This document shows, piece by piece, positions 35,294-44,129 of a stretch of 64,000 nt of DNA (the stretch's first letter is position 1; every line of letters starts with the position of its first letter). The stretch lies in contig NZ_JMKS01000006.1 of the NCBI RefSeq assembly GCF_000685865.1, forward strand, positions 1 through 64,000. Direction: 5' to 3'. Under the pieces are notes generated by a model. That model saw only the letters and a list, made by a program, of their open reading frames with translations, was not told the origin of the DNA and did no database searches. This DNA comes from Exiguobacterium antarcticum DSM 14480. GTDB taxonomy: Bacteria; Bacillota; Bacilli; Exiguobacteriales; Exiguobacteriaceae. Both the position numbers and the translations under genes were made by a program.

Positions 35294-36955
35294 ATGAAAT
35301 TATTGATCATCGGATCCGTCGCCGCCGGGACATCGGTCGGCGCAAAAGCACGCCGGAATAATGAAGACTTACAGATTACAATCTACGACCGCGATCAGGA
35401 CATCTCCTATTCCGGTTGCGGGATTCCGTACTTCGTCGGCGGTGAGATTGCCGACATTGACGAATTGACACCGCGCGATGCCGCGTTCTTCAAAAAACGG
35501 TATAACATCGATATTCATACCCGGCACGAAGTCGAATCGATTGATCATGCGACGAAAACGGCGACCATCGTTAATTTAGCGACAGGCGAGCGATTGACGG
35601 ATACGTACGATACCCTGGTGCTCGCGACCGGTGCGTCAAGCATCGTTCCGCCGTTCCCGGGTGTCGATCACGACAACGTCTTCACGGTCCGGAATGTCCG
35701 GAATGCCGATGCGATCCGTTCGTACATCGACGCCCATGATCCGAAAACGGCGACAATCGTCGGCGGCGGCTTCATCGGTCTTGAAATGGCCGAGCAGTTG
35801 ACGTACCGCGGAATTCAGGTGACGCTTGTCGAACGTCTGCCGCAAGTCATGCCGCCGCTTGACCGTGACATGGCAGAACGGGTTGCCGATCATTTAAGAG
35901 ACAAAGGGGTTTCCCTGTTACTGGGTGAATCGGTGACGGCATTCAACGGAGAGTCACGCGTCACGGAAGTTGCGCTCGAGAGCGGCAAATCGATTGAAAC
36001 AGACCTCGTCATCCTGTCCGTCGGAGTTAAACCGAATACCGAACTCGCAAAACAGATTGGTGTTGAGATGGGTCAGACGGGTGCAATTGCCGTTAACCGG
36101 AAGATGCAGACGAATCTGACCGATGTTTATGCCGTCGGTGACGTCGCGGAAAGTTTCTCTGTCATTACCGGGGAAGCGATTTACCGTCCGCTTGGCTCGA
36201 CCGCCAACAAGATGGGGCGGATTGCCGGTATGGTCATCACCGGAGAAGAAGCGGAACACCGCGGGATTCTTGGAACCGGTATCTTCAAAGCGTTTGATTT
36301 GACGGTCGCACAGACCGGTTTGACGGAAAAAGAAGCGCGGGAAGCCGGATATGATATCGAAGTTCTCCATAACATCAAACCGGATCGCCCGGAATACATG
36401 GGTGGAAAAGAGATGGTCATCAAAGCGATTGCTGACCGGGCAACGGGACGGGTACTCGGAGCACAGATTGTTGGTCCGCAAGGGGTCGACAAGCGGATTG
36501 ATGTCCTCGCGACGGCAATCACCTTCAAAGCAAAAGCAGAGGATCTGTTCCATCTCGATCTCGCCTATGCGCCGCCATTTTCGACGACAAAGGATCCGGT
36601 TCTCTATACCGGGATGGCACTTGACAATGCGATCAAAAAAACAGCACGCTTGCTGACGCCAAATGAATTGATGGAACAGGTCGCCGGCGGCAAGTCGTTC
36701 CAAATCATCGATACGCGCTCGAAAGCCCAGTTCGAAAAAAATCATGTCGACGGCGCGATTCATATTCCGCTCGGTGAACTGCGGACACGGGCGAAGGAAC
36801 TTGATCCGACGTTGCCGACGATCGTCTATTGCAACAAAGGGGTGACCGGAAACGCCGCTCAAAACGTCTTAAAAAATCTTGGATTTACGGATGTCTGTAA
36901 CTTATCCGGCGGGAATAAGAATTACCAACACATCAAGAAATGTCTGGCAAACTGA
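35294..36955 (+). CDS. cdr: CoA-disulfide-reductase-like FAD/NAD(P)H oxidoreductase with rhodanese domain
   Basis: 553 residues. FAD-binding N-terminus (LLIIGSVAAGTSVGAKARR), active Cys42 in SYSGCGIPYFVGG, NAD-binding GGGFIGLEMAEQL, dimerisation domain, and a C-terminal rhodanese domain (~465-553) with the catalytic Cys in VYCNKGVTGN. Enzymes of this fused type reduce CoA-disulfide, polysulfide or persulfide. In the ars operon it may supply thiol reductant. Start at 35294 behind AGGAGG. Confidence 0.88.
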   Translation: MKLLIIGSVAAGTSVGAKARRNNEDLQITIYDRDQDISYSGCGIPYFVGGEIADIDELTPRDAAFFKKRYNIDIHTRHEVESIDHATKTATIVNLATGERLTDTYDTLVLATGASSIVPPFPGVDHDNVFTVRNVRNADAIRSYIDAHDPKTATIVGGGFIGLEMAEQLTYRGIQVTLVERLPQVMPPLDRDMAERVADHLRDKGVSLLLGESVTAFNGESRVTEVALESGKSIETDLVILSVGVKPNTELAKQIGVEMGQTGAIAVNRKMQTNLTDVYAVGDVAESFSVITGEAIYRPLGSTANKMGRIAGMVITGEEAEHRGILGTGIFKAFDLTVAQTGLTEKEAREAGYDIEVLHNIKPDRPEYMGGKEMVIKAIADRATGRVLGAQIVGPQGVDKRIDVLATAITFKAKAEDLFHLDLAYAPPFSTTKDPVLYTGMALDNAIKKTARLLTPNELMEQVAGGKSFQIIDTRSKAQFEKNHVDGAIHIPLGELRTRAKELDPTLPTIVYCNKGVTGNAAQNVLKNLGFTDVCNLSGGNKNYQHIKKCLAN

Positions 36956-37012
36956 TTCGACAGCATGCGGGTTCTAGGGAATGACTGGTAAGAAATTACG
37001 GTTGAAAAGATC

Positions 37013-37044
37013 GGGGTTGACTCAAAAGTCAGCCCTATTTTTTT
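37013..37044 (+). terminator. Terminator of the ars operon
   Basis: GGGTTGACT and AGTCAGCCC arms followed by a T-run. Confidence 0.8.
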
Positions 37045-37128
37045 GTTCAATGGATAAACAGCGCGCATATCCAAACGATTATCAACTTTTTCATTCGGGG
37101 ATAGTCAAAAAAAGAGAGGGGGCATGAA

Positions 37129-37632
37129 ATGAAAAAAACGTACCTCGTACCGGTTCTTGGGTTAGCTTTGTTCGCGGCAGGATGTGGCAACTCGGACAAT
37201 CAGGAAACGGAAAAAGTTGAAGAAACGACCACGACGGATGATAATTCGATGAATGATGACAGCACGATGAAGGATGATTCGTCGGGTACACAAGATCAAG
37301 ATATGGTGACGGAAAATGCCGACAAGGATTACGGATTCGTCAGTCTGTCGGTCGAGGCAGACACGGCAGATATGATGGATATGGTCGACATCAGTTACGA
37401 CCGGGACAATGACGGGACGGAAGCAGATTACAAAATGGACGGTGAACGGTCTCAAGGCAATGAAGCGATGAAGATCCTTGATCCGAAGCTCGACGAACTC
37501 AACATGGATGCCAATACGTCAAATGATGACGCGATTGCAGAAATCGAGAAAGTATTTGACATCAAGGATGCGACCCGGCTTGAAGTCGAGATTGAGTTTG
37601 CCAATGGTACGGAAAAAGAGTTCATGAAGTAA
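37129..37632 (+). CDS. YusW-like lipoprotein
   Basis: 167 residues. Signal peptide with lipobox LFAAGC (Cys at about 20), then a Thr/Asp-rich, methionine-containing linker (~22-65), and a small C-terminal domain resembling YusW (EVEIEFANGTEKEF). The acidic linker is unusual. Function unknown. GAGGGGG upstream, terminator downstream. Confidence 0.75.
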   Translation: MKKTYLVPVLGLALFAAGCGNSDNQETEKVEETTTTDDNSMNDDSTMKDDSSGTQDQDMVTENADKDYGFVSLSVEADTADMMDMVDISYDRDNDGTEADYKMDGERSQGNEAMKILDPKLDELNMDANTSNDDAIAEIEKVFDIKDATRLEVEIEFANGTEKEFMK

Positions 37633-37663
37633 AAAAAGAGGTGCCAAGCGGCTCCTCTTTTTC
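37633..37663 (+). terminator. Terminator after lipoprotein gene
   Basis: AAAGAGG/TCCTCTTT arms, with GCC/GGC extension, and T's. Confidence 0.7.
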
Positions 37664-37735
37664 TTTTGACAAAATATTCAAATTGACGTGTTATCATGAG
37701 ATGAGAATGTAAAATTTTTCAATCGGGGGGGGTGG

Positions 37736-38155
37736 ATGATGGAAATTACTATCGGTACAACGGAAGACGGGCAATGGATCCGGGAACAGCTGATTGCCTA
37801 CAATCGTCAGCATGTTCCGACGTCAGTTTATACAGAAACGGAAACCTATTGCTTTTTGGCATGGGACGAAGAGGAAGAGCTCCTTGGCGGTGTTACGGCA
37901 AGTTATATGTGGAATCATCTGCAGGTGCACTTTTTGTGGGTCGACCCGGAAAACCGAACAGGCGGTGTTGGAAAACAGTTGATGGAAAAAATCGAATCCA
38001 TTGCCGAAGAGAAATCATGCAGTAAGATTCTACTCGATACGTTCAATTTTCAGGCACCGGGATTTTATGAAAAGCTCGGGTTTGAAGAGTACGGTCGCCT
38101 CGCCGATCATCCGGCGGAAGGGCAGACCCAGTACTTTTTCGTCAAGTATTTATGA
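37736..38155 (+). CDS. GNAT-family N-acetyltransferase
   Basis: 139 residues. Acetyl-CoA loop WVDPENRTGGVGKQLMEKIE, C-terminal block APGFYEKLGFEEYG. Two adjacent ATGs follow GGGGGGTGG. It resembles small GNATs similar to PhnO or Bacillus YjcK relatives; substrate not assigned. Confidence 0.85.
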   Translation: MMEITIGTTEDGQWIREQLIAYNRQHVPTSVYTETETYCFLAWDEEEELLGGVTASYMWNHLQVHFLWVDPENRTGGVGKQLMEKIESIAEEKSCSKILLDTFNFQAPGFYEKLGFEEYGRLADHPAEGQTQYFFVKYL

Positions 38156-38159
38156 GCTT

Positions 38160-38636
38160 TTAGCGTTGGTAATGATAGACCCAGGCTGTCATATAGGAAA
38201 AGGTTCCTGCTGTTAAGACGAGTGCAATGGCATAAAACGCAAAGTTTGGAAATACCGACATCAGCGGAACATCAAATAAAAAGCCAATCATTAATATGGG
38301 TAAAGTGATTAAAAAAGTCACATATGAGGCACGAGTTGCTTTTCCTGTAATCACTTCTTCCCGTTCATCTTGATCAGAAAACTCCGTCGTCGACGACGAC
38401 CACTTGGAAAAAGAACTTTTCTGATCTGTCCGCATCCAGTAGCCGGTGATTGAAAGACCGATTGCGACCAATAAAACGGGAAGAATAATTGAAAGGTCCA
38501 GTGTCAGGTTAAAACCGGTGCCGTTGAGCGGGTCATTTTGAAAAACATTTAGTTGATCATGAATCGAACTAATGAAAACAGCTCCCAAAAAATACATACA
38601 AATGTTCAAACACGATTGAATGATGACACGTTTCAT
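38160..38636 (-). CDS. Four-helix membrane protein paired with XRE regulator
   Basis: 158 residues, four hydrophobic segments with a polar loop at ~75-100 (SSSTTEFSDQDEREEV). Its start overlaps the XRE regulator by four bases. Such XRE-membrane pairs are common in Bacillales; the function is unknown. Confidence 0.75.
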   Translation of the reverse strand: MKRVIIQSCLNICMYFLGAVFISSIHDQLNVFQNDPLNGTGFNLTLDLSIILPVLLVAIGLSITGYWMRTDQKSSFSKWSSSTTEFSDQDEREEVITGKATRASYVTFLITLPILMIGFLFDVPLMSVFPNFAFYAIALVLTAGTFSYMTAWVYHYQR

Positions 38637-38842
38637 TCCGATTCCTCCTCTAGATAAAAAATCGATTCGACAGGTCGTTCGAATACCCGTGCAATTTGCA
38701 TCGCGAGCAACAGAGACGGCGTGTAACTTCCTTTTTCAAGCGAGATGATCGTTTGACGCGTGACACCGATCATCTGAGCAAACTGTTCCTGTGTCCATCC
38801 GTTGCTGCTGCGCAACGATTTAACCCGATTGGTCAGCTTCAT
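38633..38842 (-). CDS. XRE-family transcriptional regulator (69 aa)
   Basis: A single HTH_3 domain: VKSLRSSNGWTQEQFAQMIGVTRQTIISLEKG. Close in size and sequence to small YvaO/YozG-type regulators. AAAGGAGA before the ATG. An inverted repeat at 38887-38901 may be its operator. Confidence 0.9.
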   Translation of the reverse strand: MKLTNRVKSLRSSNGWTQEQFAQMIGVTRQTIISLEKGSYTPSLLLAMQIARVFERPVESIFYLEEESE

Positions 38843-38886
38843 CGCAGGTCTCCTTTAATAATTGATACTTAGATTGTATAGTCTGT

Positions 38887-38901
38887 TTTACATTTTGTAA
38901 A
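38887..38901. promoter_or_regulatory. Candidate operator for XRE regulator
   Basis: TTTACA-TTT-TGTAAA, a perfect inverted repeat; a further TTTTACA follows 13 bases on. Located 45 bases upstream of the regulator. Confidence 0.45.
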
Positions 38902-39058
38902 GTTTATTTTACATTTCGGCGTGATGAGACTGTTATTTTTTTTAGACTATTTATCAAAAATCATCGAAACCCTTGAATTTTCGGAATATTCAACCGATAA
39001 TCGGGTAACTAACACAAAACGAGGATGGTTGGCTTAGAGAGAGAAAGGAGGCGCCGAT

Positions 39059-39235
39059 ATGATGCCGGAATTGTTGCCTGATGAACGTGAACTGGAGCGA
39101 AGGATTCGAATCGTCCATACGTTGCGTAAACTCGGGAAATCCGACGAAGCCATCGCGAAATCATTATTTGTCTCCCAAGAATGGGTCCAGTCGGTCTTCG
39201 ATGAAGACGATTGGCAGCATGCGCAATCATCTTAA
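39059..39235 (+). CDS. Small HTH-like protein (58 aa)
   Basis: Begins MMPELLPDERELERRIRIVHTL and includes SDEAIAKSLFVSQEWVQSVF, which looks like a helix-turn-helix. GAAAGGAGG lies 7 bases upstream and a terminator follows. Highly charged and soluble. I do not know the family; it may be a DNA-binding or anti-sigma-like regulator. Confidence 0.65.
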   Translation: MMPELLPDERELERRIRIVHTLRKLGKSDEAIAKSLFVSQEWVQSVFDEDDWQHAQSS

Positions 39236-39245
39236 GATGGAGCGG

Positions 39246-39274
39246 CAGAGTGTCGGATGACGCTCTGTTTTTTT
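39246..39274 (+). terminator. Terminator after 58-aa gene
   Basis: CAGAGTGTC and GACGCTCTG arms (one T-G wobble), eight T's. Confidence 0.85.
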
Positions 39275-39355
39275 GTTTGCTTATTTTAAAGAGTAGGCGG
39301 TCGAATTGTTTTTCGGTACACTGAGAAGGAAATCACTGGAAAGAAGGAACTTATC

Positions 39356-40429
39356 ATGAAACAAGTCGCAATTATCGGTGCCGGCATCACCGGTCTGTAT
39401 GCCGCTTGGCGTCTGCAGAAATCGGGATACGACGTGGCCATCTTTGAAGCCCGTGACCGGATTGGTGGACGGATTCTGACCAAAACGTTGTCTTACGAAG
39501 GGCAAGCGTATGCTTTTGATCTCGGACCGACCTGGTATTGGCCGGAATCGGAATCGTTGATGACGAAGCTCGTGGAGAATTTAGAACTTCCGACACTCGT
39601 CCAGGCGACGGCAGGAACGATGATGCTCGAACGATCACCGGGACAAGTGGAACAACATCAGTTACCGGACGGGCAAACGGTCTTGTCGCATCGACTGGTA
39701 AATGGAATGGAAAGTGTGCCGAATGCATTGGCCGGAAAACTTGCTCCGGATACGATTCGTCTGTCACACCGCATCACTACTATTTTGAAAAAGAAGCAGA
39801 TCGAACTGACGATCGAGCATCAAGGGAGACAGATGCAACAGTCGTTTGATCATGTCCTGTTGACCGTTCCGCCCCGAATTGCTTCTCAATTCACATGGTT
39901 CCCAGAATTGCCGGAATCCGTCCATCGTCAACTGGATGAAACCCCTACCTGGATGGCCGGACAGGCGAAAGTCGTTGTCGTTTACGAAACACCGTTTTGG
40001 CGGCAAGCGGGTCGGTCCGGTTTTGCCATCAGCTGGTCAGGGGTTTTGCAGGAAGTCCATGACGCATCCCCTCTGACCGGACCCGGGGCGTTATTCGGAT
40101 TTTTCCGTCTGACGGCATCAGAACGCAAGGCTTTCAGCGAAGCGGAATTAAAGCAACAAGCCGTGGCGCAGATGACCCGTTTATTCGGAGAGGAAGCCGG
40201 TCATCCGATTGCCGTTTTTTATCAGGACTGGGCAAATGAACCGGAGACCGCGACGATTGCGGATGCTGATCCATTAACAGACTTCCCCGCGTATCGACCG
40301 ATTCTCCTTGATGAGCCATGGCGTGAACATGTCACGCTGCTCGGGACAGAAAGTGATTCGACATTCGGTGGACACTTGGAAGGGGCGTTGCAATCGGTGG
40401 AACGATGGCTAAGCGAGCAATCGATATAA
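39356..40429 (+). CDS. FAD-dependent amine oxidase (flavin monoamine oxidase family)
   Basis: 357 residues. Dinucleotide fold VAIIGAGITGLYAAWRLQKSGYDV, then FEARDRIGGRILTKT, typical of the amine oxidase family. The C-terminal FAD block is TFGGHLEGALQSVERWL. It oxidises an amine to imine, making hydrogen peroxide; the substrate is unknown. GAAGGAAC precedes the ATG. Shorter than eukaryotic MAO, as usual for bacterial forms. Confidence 0.88.
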   Translation: MKQVAIIGAGITGLYAAWRLQKSGYDVAIFEARDRIGGRILTKTLSYEGQAYAFDLGPTWYWPESESLMTKLVENLELPTLVQATAGTMMLERSPGQVEQHQLPDGQTVLSHRLVNGMESVPNALAGKLAPDTIRLSHRITTILKKKQIELTIEHQGRQMQQSFDHVLLTVPPRIASQFTWFPELPESVHRQLDETPTWMAGQAKVVVVYETPFWRQAGRSGFAISWSGVLQEVHDASPLTGPGALFGFFRLTASERKAFSEAELKQQAVAQMTRLFGEEAGHPIAVFYQDWANEPETATIADADPLTDFPAYRPILLDEPWREHVTLLGTESDSTFGGHLEGALQSVERWLSEQSI

Positions 40430-40452
40430 TCCAATAGGAGGGACGAGCTGTT

Positions 40453-40503
40453 ATGACTGAAATATCATCCGTCCACCGTGCATTTGGTACATTGGGCATC
40501 TAG
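40453..40503 (+). CDS. Very short ORF with strong ribosome site (16 aa)
   Basis: AGGAGGGACGAGCTGTT precedes ATG; the peptide reads MTEISSVHRAFGTLGI. It may be a remnant of a truncated gene or a leader. The rest of 40430-40590 holds nothing I recognise. Confidence 0.3.
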   Translation: MTEISSVHRAFGTLGI

Positions 40504-40591
40504 TATAATGAAGGAAAACTACTCGTTATTCACAAAACATGAAATTGAAGCTTTTAAAAGTTTTCGACTAACGCTTATGATTAAATTAGAA

Positions 40592-40641
40592 AGCCCGAAC
40601 CTCTCGCGTATTCCGACTAGGATACACAAGACGTTCGGGCT
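40592..40641. terminator. Bidirectional terminator
   Basis: AGCCCGAAC and GTTCGGGCT arms, shared by the plus-strand unit and the minus-strand MFS gene. Confidence 0.75.
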
Positions 40642-40648
40642 TCGTTCA

Positions 40649-41833
40649 TTACGATGTTTTTTGTTCGATGGCTTCGTCAGCCGGCTCTTGTTCCCGCCAG
40701 ACGAAGGTCAAGGCGATGCCGATTGCAAGCATGACGGTCGCAAAGTAAAACGGATAGTTGAGATCGACGTCAAACAGGATTCCGCCGATGATTGGTCCGA
40801 GAATATTCCCGATACTCGTAAACATCGAGTTCATTCCGCCGACGAAACCTTGTTCATTTCCGGCGATTTTCGATAAATATGTCGTGACGGCAGGGCGCAT
40901 CAAGTCGAAACCGACGAAGACGACCATCGTCACGAGAATAATCGAGAGGTAACTTGTCACATAGGTCATGACAAGCACGAGCAGGGTCGAGCCAATCAGA
41001 CTGTAACGGATCAGACGAATCTCGCCGAACCGACGCGTCAGGCGTTCAAACAGTCCGACCTGAACGATGACACCGACGATCGCGCCGAGTGAAATCGCGA
41101 GCGCGATGTCTTTTGCCGTAAAGCCGAACTTCCGGTCGACGAACAGCGCAAACAGTGACTCAAACGACGCGAGTCCGAAGGAAGAAATCAGCAGGACCAT
41201 AAAAGCAATGAAGTAGAGTGGTGAAAAAACTTTCCGGAACCCGGTTTTCTGTTGGACCGTCGACGTTTCATGATAGTGGCGTTCCGGTTCCCGTAACGTG
41301 AAGACGGACAAAATCATCGCGACGAGTCCAAAGGCTGCGGCGAAGAAAAATGGGACGCGGGTGCCGATGTCGGCTAAAAATCCGCCGATGCCGGGACCGA
41401 TGATGAAACCGGTCGAAATCGCGGCCGACATATAACCAAGTGCTTTTGGTCGCGTTTCATTCGTCGTGATGTCGGCAATGAAGGCGGTGACGGCCGGCAT
41501 GATGAAGGCGGCACTGACCCCGCCCAGAATCCGAGACGCAAACAATACTTCGACCGTCTGACCAAGACCAAACAACAGTTCCGACATGCTGAAGATGAAC
41601 AGACCGATGATGATCATCGGTTTCCGACCGTATTTATCGACGGCGCGACCGGCAAGCGGCGAGAGAATCAGCTGGGCAAAGGCAAACGCCGAGACCATGT
41701 AGCCGACGGTCGAACCGGAAATAGCCAGTTCGTTCATGATCGTCGGGGTGACGGGGATGACGAGCCCGATGCCTAAAAAGGCGATGAAAAGATTGAGTAA
41801 TAAGGTACCTAAGATTAATTTGTTATTTTGCAT
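40649..41833 (-). CDS. MFS drug-type exporter (NorA/Blt/TetA-like)
   Basis: 394 residues, twelve hydrophobic segments. MFS motif A DKYGRKPMIIIG in the loop 2-3, and motif C-like GPGIGGFLADIG of DHA1 drug exporters. It is adjacent to a TetR regulator on the same strand, typical of drug efflux operons. Substrate unknown. Confidence 0.9.
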   Translation of the reverse strand: MQNNKLILGTLLLNLFIAFLGIGLVIPVTPTIMNELAISGSTVGYMVSAFAFAQLILSPLAGRAVDKYGRKPMIIIGLFIFSMSELLFGLGQTVEVLFASRILGGVSAAFIMPAVTAFIADITTNETRPKALGYMSAAISTGFIIGPGIGGFLADIGTRVPFFFAAAFGLVAMILSVFTLREPERHYHETSTVQQKTGFRKVFSPLYFIAFMVLLISSFGLASFESLFALFVDRKFGFTAKDIALAISLGAIVGVIVQVGLFERLTRRFGEIRLIRYSLIGSTLLVLVMTYVTSYLSIILVTMVVFVGFDLMRPAVTTYLSKIAGNEQGFVGGMNSMFTSIGNILGPIIGGILFDVDLNYPFYFATVMLAIGIALTFVWREQEPADEAIEQKTS

Positions 41834-41863
41834 GTTACCATCCTCTGTTTCTAATTTGACTTG

Positions 41864-42442
41864 TTACCGGACGAGTCCCCGCCAAAAAATTGGCCAGACG
41901 GCGGTGAAACGTCGTTGATAGGCTTCGACACCGTTGTAGACGAACTCCGTCATCGTGCCTTCCGTCACCGTCAAGTAGGCAAGGGCGGCACTAGCATAAT
42001 CATCTGAAAAAAGAAGCTGTTCCGTCCGGTCCCGTTCTCGTAGTAACCGAGTCAGGTGGCGGTGCAGCGAATCAAAAAACGGATTGATCAAGTCGGTCAC
42101 TTCCCGTTCGAGTTTGACGGGCGGGAAGTAGGAGATTCGTAAAATGAATTTCAACTGATCGTTTTGGGTGCTTTCTTCAAGAAACCACTCAAAAAAACCT
42201 TTCAGACTCTGCTCGAGTGAAAGATGCCGGGTTGAGATGAAGTAGGTGGCAAGATGTATTTTTTGCGTGTCAAGCGCATACGTCATCGCCGAGAGAAATA
42301 ATTCGTCTTTCCCCCGAAAATGGGCATAAATCGATGGTTTCTTAATGCCGACGTCTTGCGCAATCTCCTGTAGGGATGCTCCTTCATAACCATGTTGGGC
42401 AAAATGACGCAGCGCGGTGTGGAGTAATAATGTAGCTTTCAT
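41864..42442 (-). CDS. TetR-family regulator
   Basis: 192 residues. N-terminal HTH: LHTALRHFAQHGYEGASLQEIAQDVGIKKPSIYAHFRGKDELF. The remainder is an all-helical ligand domain. 30 bases before the MFS gene, so it likely represses this exporter. The palindrome at 42455-42468 is its probable operator. AGGAAGG upstream of the ATG. Confidence 0.92.
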   Translation of the reverse strand: MKATLLLHTALRHFAQHGYEGASLQEIAQDVGIKKPSIYAHFRGKDELFLSAMTYALDTQKIHLATYFISTRHLSLEQSLKGFFEWFLEESTQNDQLKFILRISYFPPVKLEREVTDLINPFFDSLHRHLTRLLRERDRTEQLLFSDDYASAALAYLTVTEGTMTEFVYNGVEAYQRRFTAVWPIFWRGLVR

Positions 42443-42454
42443 GTGTTCACCTTC

Positions 42455-42468
42455 CTAACGGTCGTTAG
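42455..42468. promoter_or_regulatory. TetR-type operator
   Basis: CTAACGGTCGTTAG: perfect 6-bp arms with a 2-base centre, 13 bases upstream of the TetR ATG; a further TCTAACGG half-site follows at 42476. Confidence 0.6.
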
Positions 42469-42715
42469 TTAACAGTCTAACGGATTAAAAACGATTGTCA
42501 AACAAAAAAAGCCAAAGGCCACGAGAGGACCTCCGCCTATACATTTCATTACTATTTTAACCAGATTATTCAGAATAATCATGTCATTGCCAAAGGCAAA
42601 ACAGTTGATATTCAGAAAACCGTCCGCTATGATTGTAACTATAACGTTCTACTGTACGGTTTTAGATTGTGGAATCATTTTTGCGATTCAAATTATATTA
42701 CTCGGAGGTGACCCC

Positions 42716-44038
42716 CTGTTTCAGGGGAATGAATTGGACATATTGTTGGTATTGAATTTGGCGTTGCTTGTATTGTTGATCGTGTTGACGGCGTTTTTCG
42801 TCGGATCGGAGTTTGCGGTCGTGAAGGTTCGGATGTCACGGCTCGATCAAATGATTCAGGAAGGAAACAAGGGGGCGGTCCTGGCAAAAAAAGTCGCCAG
42901 TGACCTGGACTACTACTTGTCAGCCTGTCAGCTCGGCATTACGATCACGGCACTGGGACTTGGGGCGCTCGGGAAGCCGACCGTCGAAAAGTTGCTTGGA
43001 CCGGTCTTTGATGAGTTTGGTGTCGCAGCAGCCCTATCGACGATTCTGTCGTACACGATTGCCTTCGTGTCGGTCACATTCCTGCACGTCGTCATCGGAG
43101 AGCTCGCACCAAAGACGCTGGCGATCCAGTATGCGGAACGCATGACATTGCTCCTCGCACCAGCGCTGTATGTCTTCGGTAAAATCATGTATCCGTTTAT
43201 CTGGGTGATGAACGGTTCAGCCCGTGTCTTCCTTCGTCTGTTCGGCGTTCAGCCGGCCGGGCATGAACAAGCCCATTCAGAGGAAGAGTTGAAGATCATC
43301 ATGTCACAAAGTTTTAAGAGCGGTGAGATCAATCAGACGGAACTCGCTTTGATGCAAAACGTCTTTGCGTTTGACGAACATGTCACAAAGGATATCATGG
43401 TTCCCCGGATGAACGTGACGACGTTGTCGCTCAGCATGACATGGCCGGAAGTCTTACAAATCATGACGGACAATCAATACACGCGTTATCCGGTCATTGA
43501 GGATTTTGATAAGGATCATATCATCGGGTACGTCAACGTCAAGGAAGTCTTGACCGATCAAGCAAATGATACGCAACGCGATTTACGAAAGTATATGAAG
43601 GAGATTCCTGCCGTTTCTGAGATGACACCGCTTCAGGAAACGTTACTGAAGATGAAAGTGACGCGCTCCCATATCGCACTTGTCATCGATGAGTACGGTG
43701 GGACTGCCGGAATGATTGCTATGGAGGATTTGCTTGAAGAAATCGTCGGTGAAATTCGAGATGAATTCGACGAAGATGAACAAGCTGACATCGAGACGAT
43801 TTCGAAGACGGAATATCGTATAGCGGGAACGGTCTTATTGTCAGACCTGGAAGAACGGTTTAATCTGTCGTTTGCTGATGCGGATGAAATCGATACGATT
43901 GGTGGATTCATCCAGGCGCAAGGGACGGATTATCAAGTTGGTGAGCGACTTGCGACGGAAACGTATGACTTGGAACTGTTGCATGTCGAAAACTATCAGA
44001 TTCAGCAAGTCAAACTAGTCTTGAAACAGTTATCCTAA
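42716..44038 (+). CDS. CNNM/CorC-family protein (hemolysin C-like, YhdP/YqhB group)
   Basis: About 440 residues. DUF21 (CNNM) transmembrane domain with AFFVGSEFAVVKVRMSRLDQ, LDYYLSACQLGITITALGLGALG and HVVIGELAPKTLAIQ; two CBS domains (~residues 215-335) with MVPRMNVTTLS; a CorC/HlyC domain at the end (YRIAGTVLLSDLEERF). These proteins take part in magnesium export. No ATG lies close to a ribosome site: GGAGGTG at 42704-42710 is followed by CTG at 42716 and TTG at 42734. The frame is open upstream to 42581, so the start is uncertain. Confidence 0.85.
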   Translation: MFQGNELDILLVLNLALLVLLIVLTAFFVGSEFAVVKVRMSRLDQMIQEGNKGAVLAKKVASDLDYYLSACQLGITITALGLGALGKPTVEKLLGPVFDEFGVAAALSTILSYTIAFVSVTFLHVVIGELAPKTLAIQYAERMTLLLAPALYVFGKIMYPFIWVMNGSARVFLRLFGVQPAGHEQAHSEEELKIIMSQSFKSGEINQTELALMQNVFAFDEHVTKDIMVPRMNVTTLSLSMTWPEVLQIMTDNQYTRYPVIEDFDKDHIIGYVNVKEVLTDQANDTQRDLRKYMKEIPAVSEMTPLQETLLKMKVTRSHIALVIDEYGGTAGMIAMEDLLEEIVGEIRDEFDEDEQADIETISKTEYRIAGTVLLSDLEERFNLSFADADEIDTIGGFIQAQGTDYQVGERLATETYDLELLHVENYQIQQVKLVLKQLS

Positions 44039-44045
44039 CAAGTAA

Positions 44046-44073
44046 GCCGCCCCTTGAGTCAAGGGGCGGCTTT
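44046..44073 (+). terminator. Terminator after CNNM gene
   Basis: GCCGCCCCTTGA and TCAAGGGGCGGC arms, then TTTG. Confidence 0.85.
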
Positions 44074-44129
44074 GCATCTGAATTATGAACTGAAACTGAT
44101 GTCGTCAGTGTTGATTTGATCGGTTCTAT

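Noticed and set aside
35954-36862. 302-codon minus-strand frame inside the CoA-disulfide reductase-like gene
   Set aside because: Shadow of a strongly coding plus-strand gene; Cys/Arg/Phe-rich composition typical of antisense frames.
40478-40876. Plus-strand frame overlapping the terminator and the MFS gene end
   Set aside because: It crosses a strong terminator and the C-terminus of a clear MFS gene.
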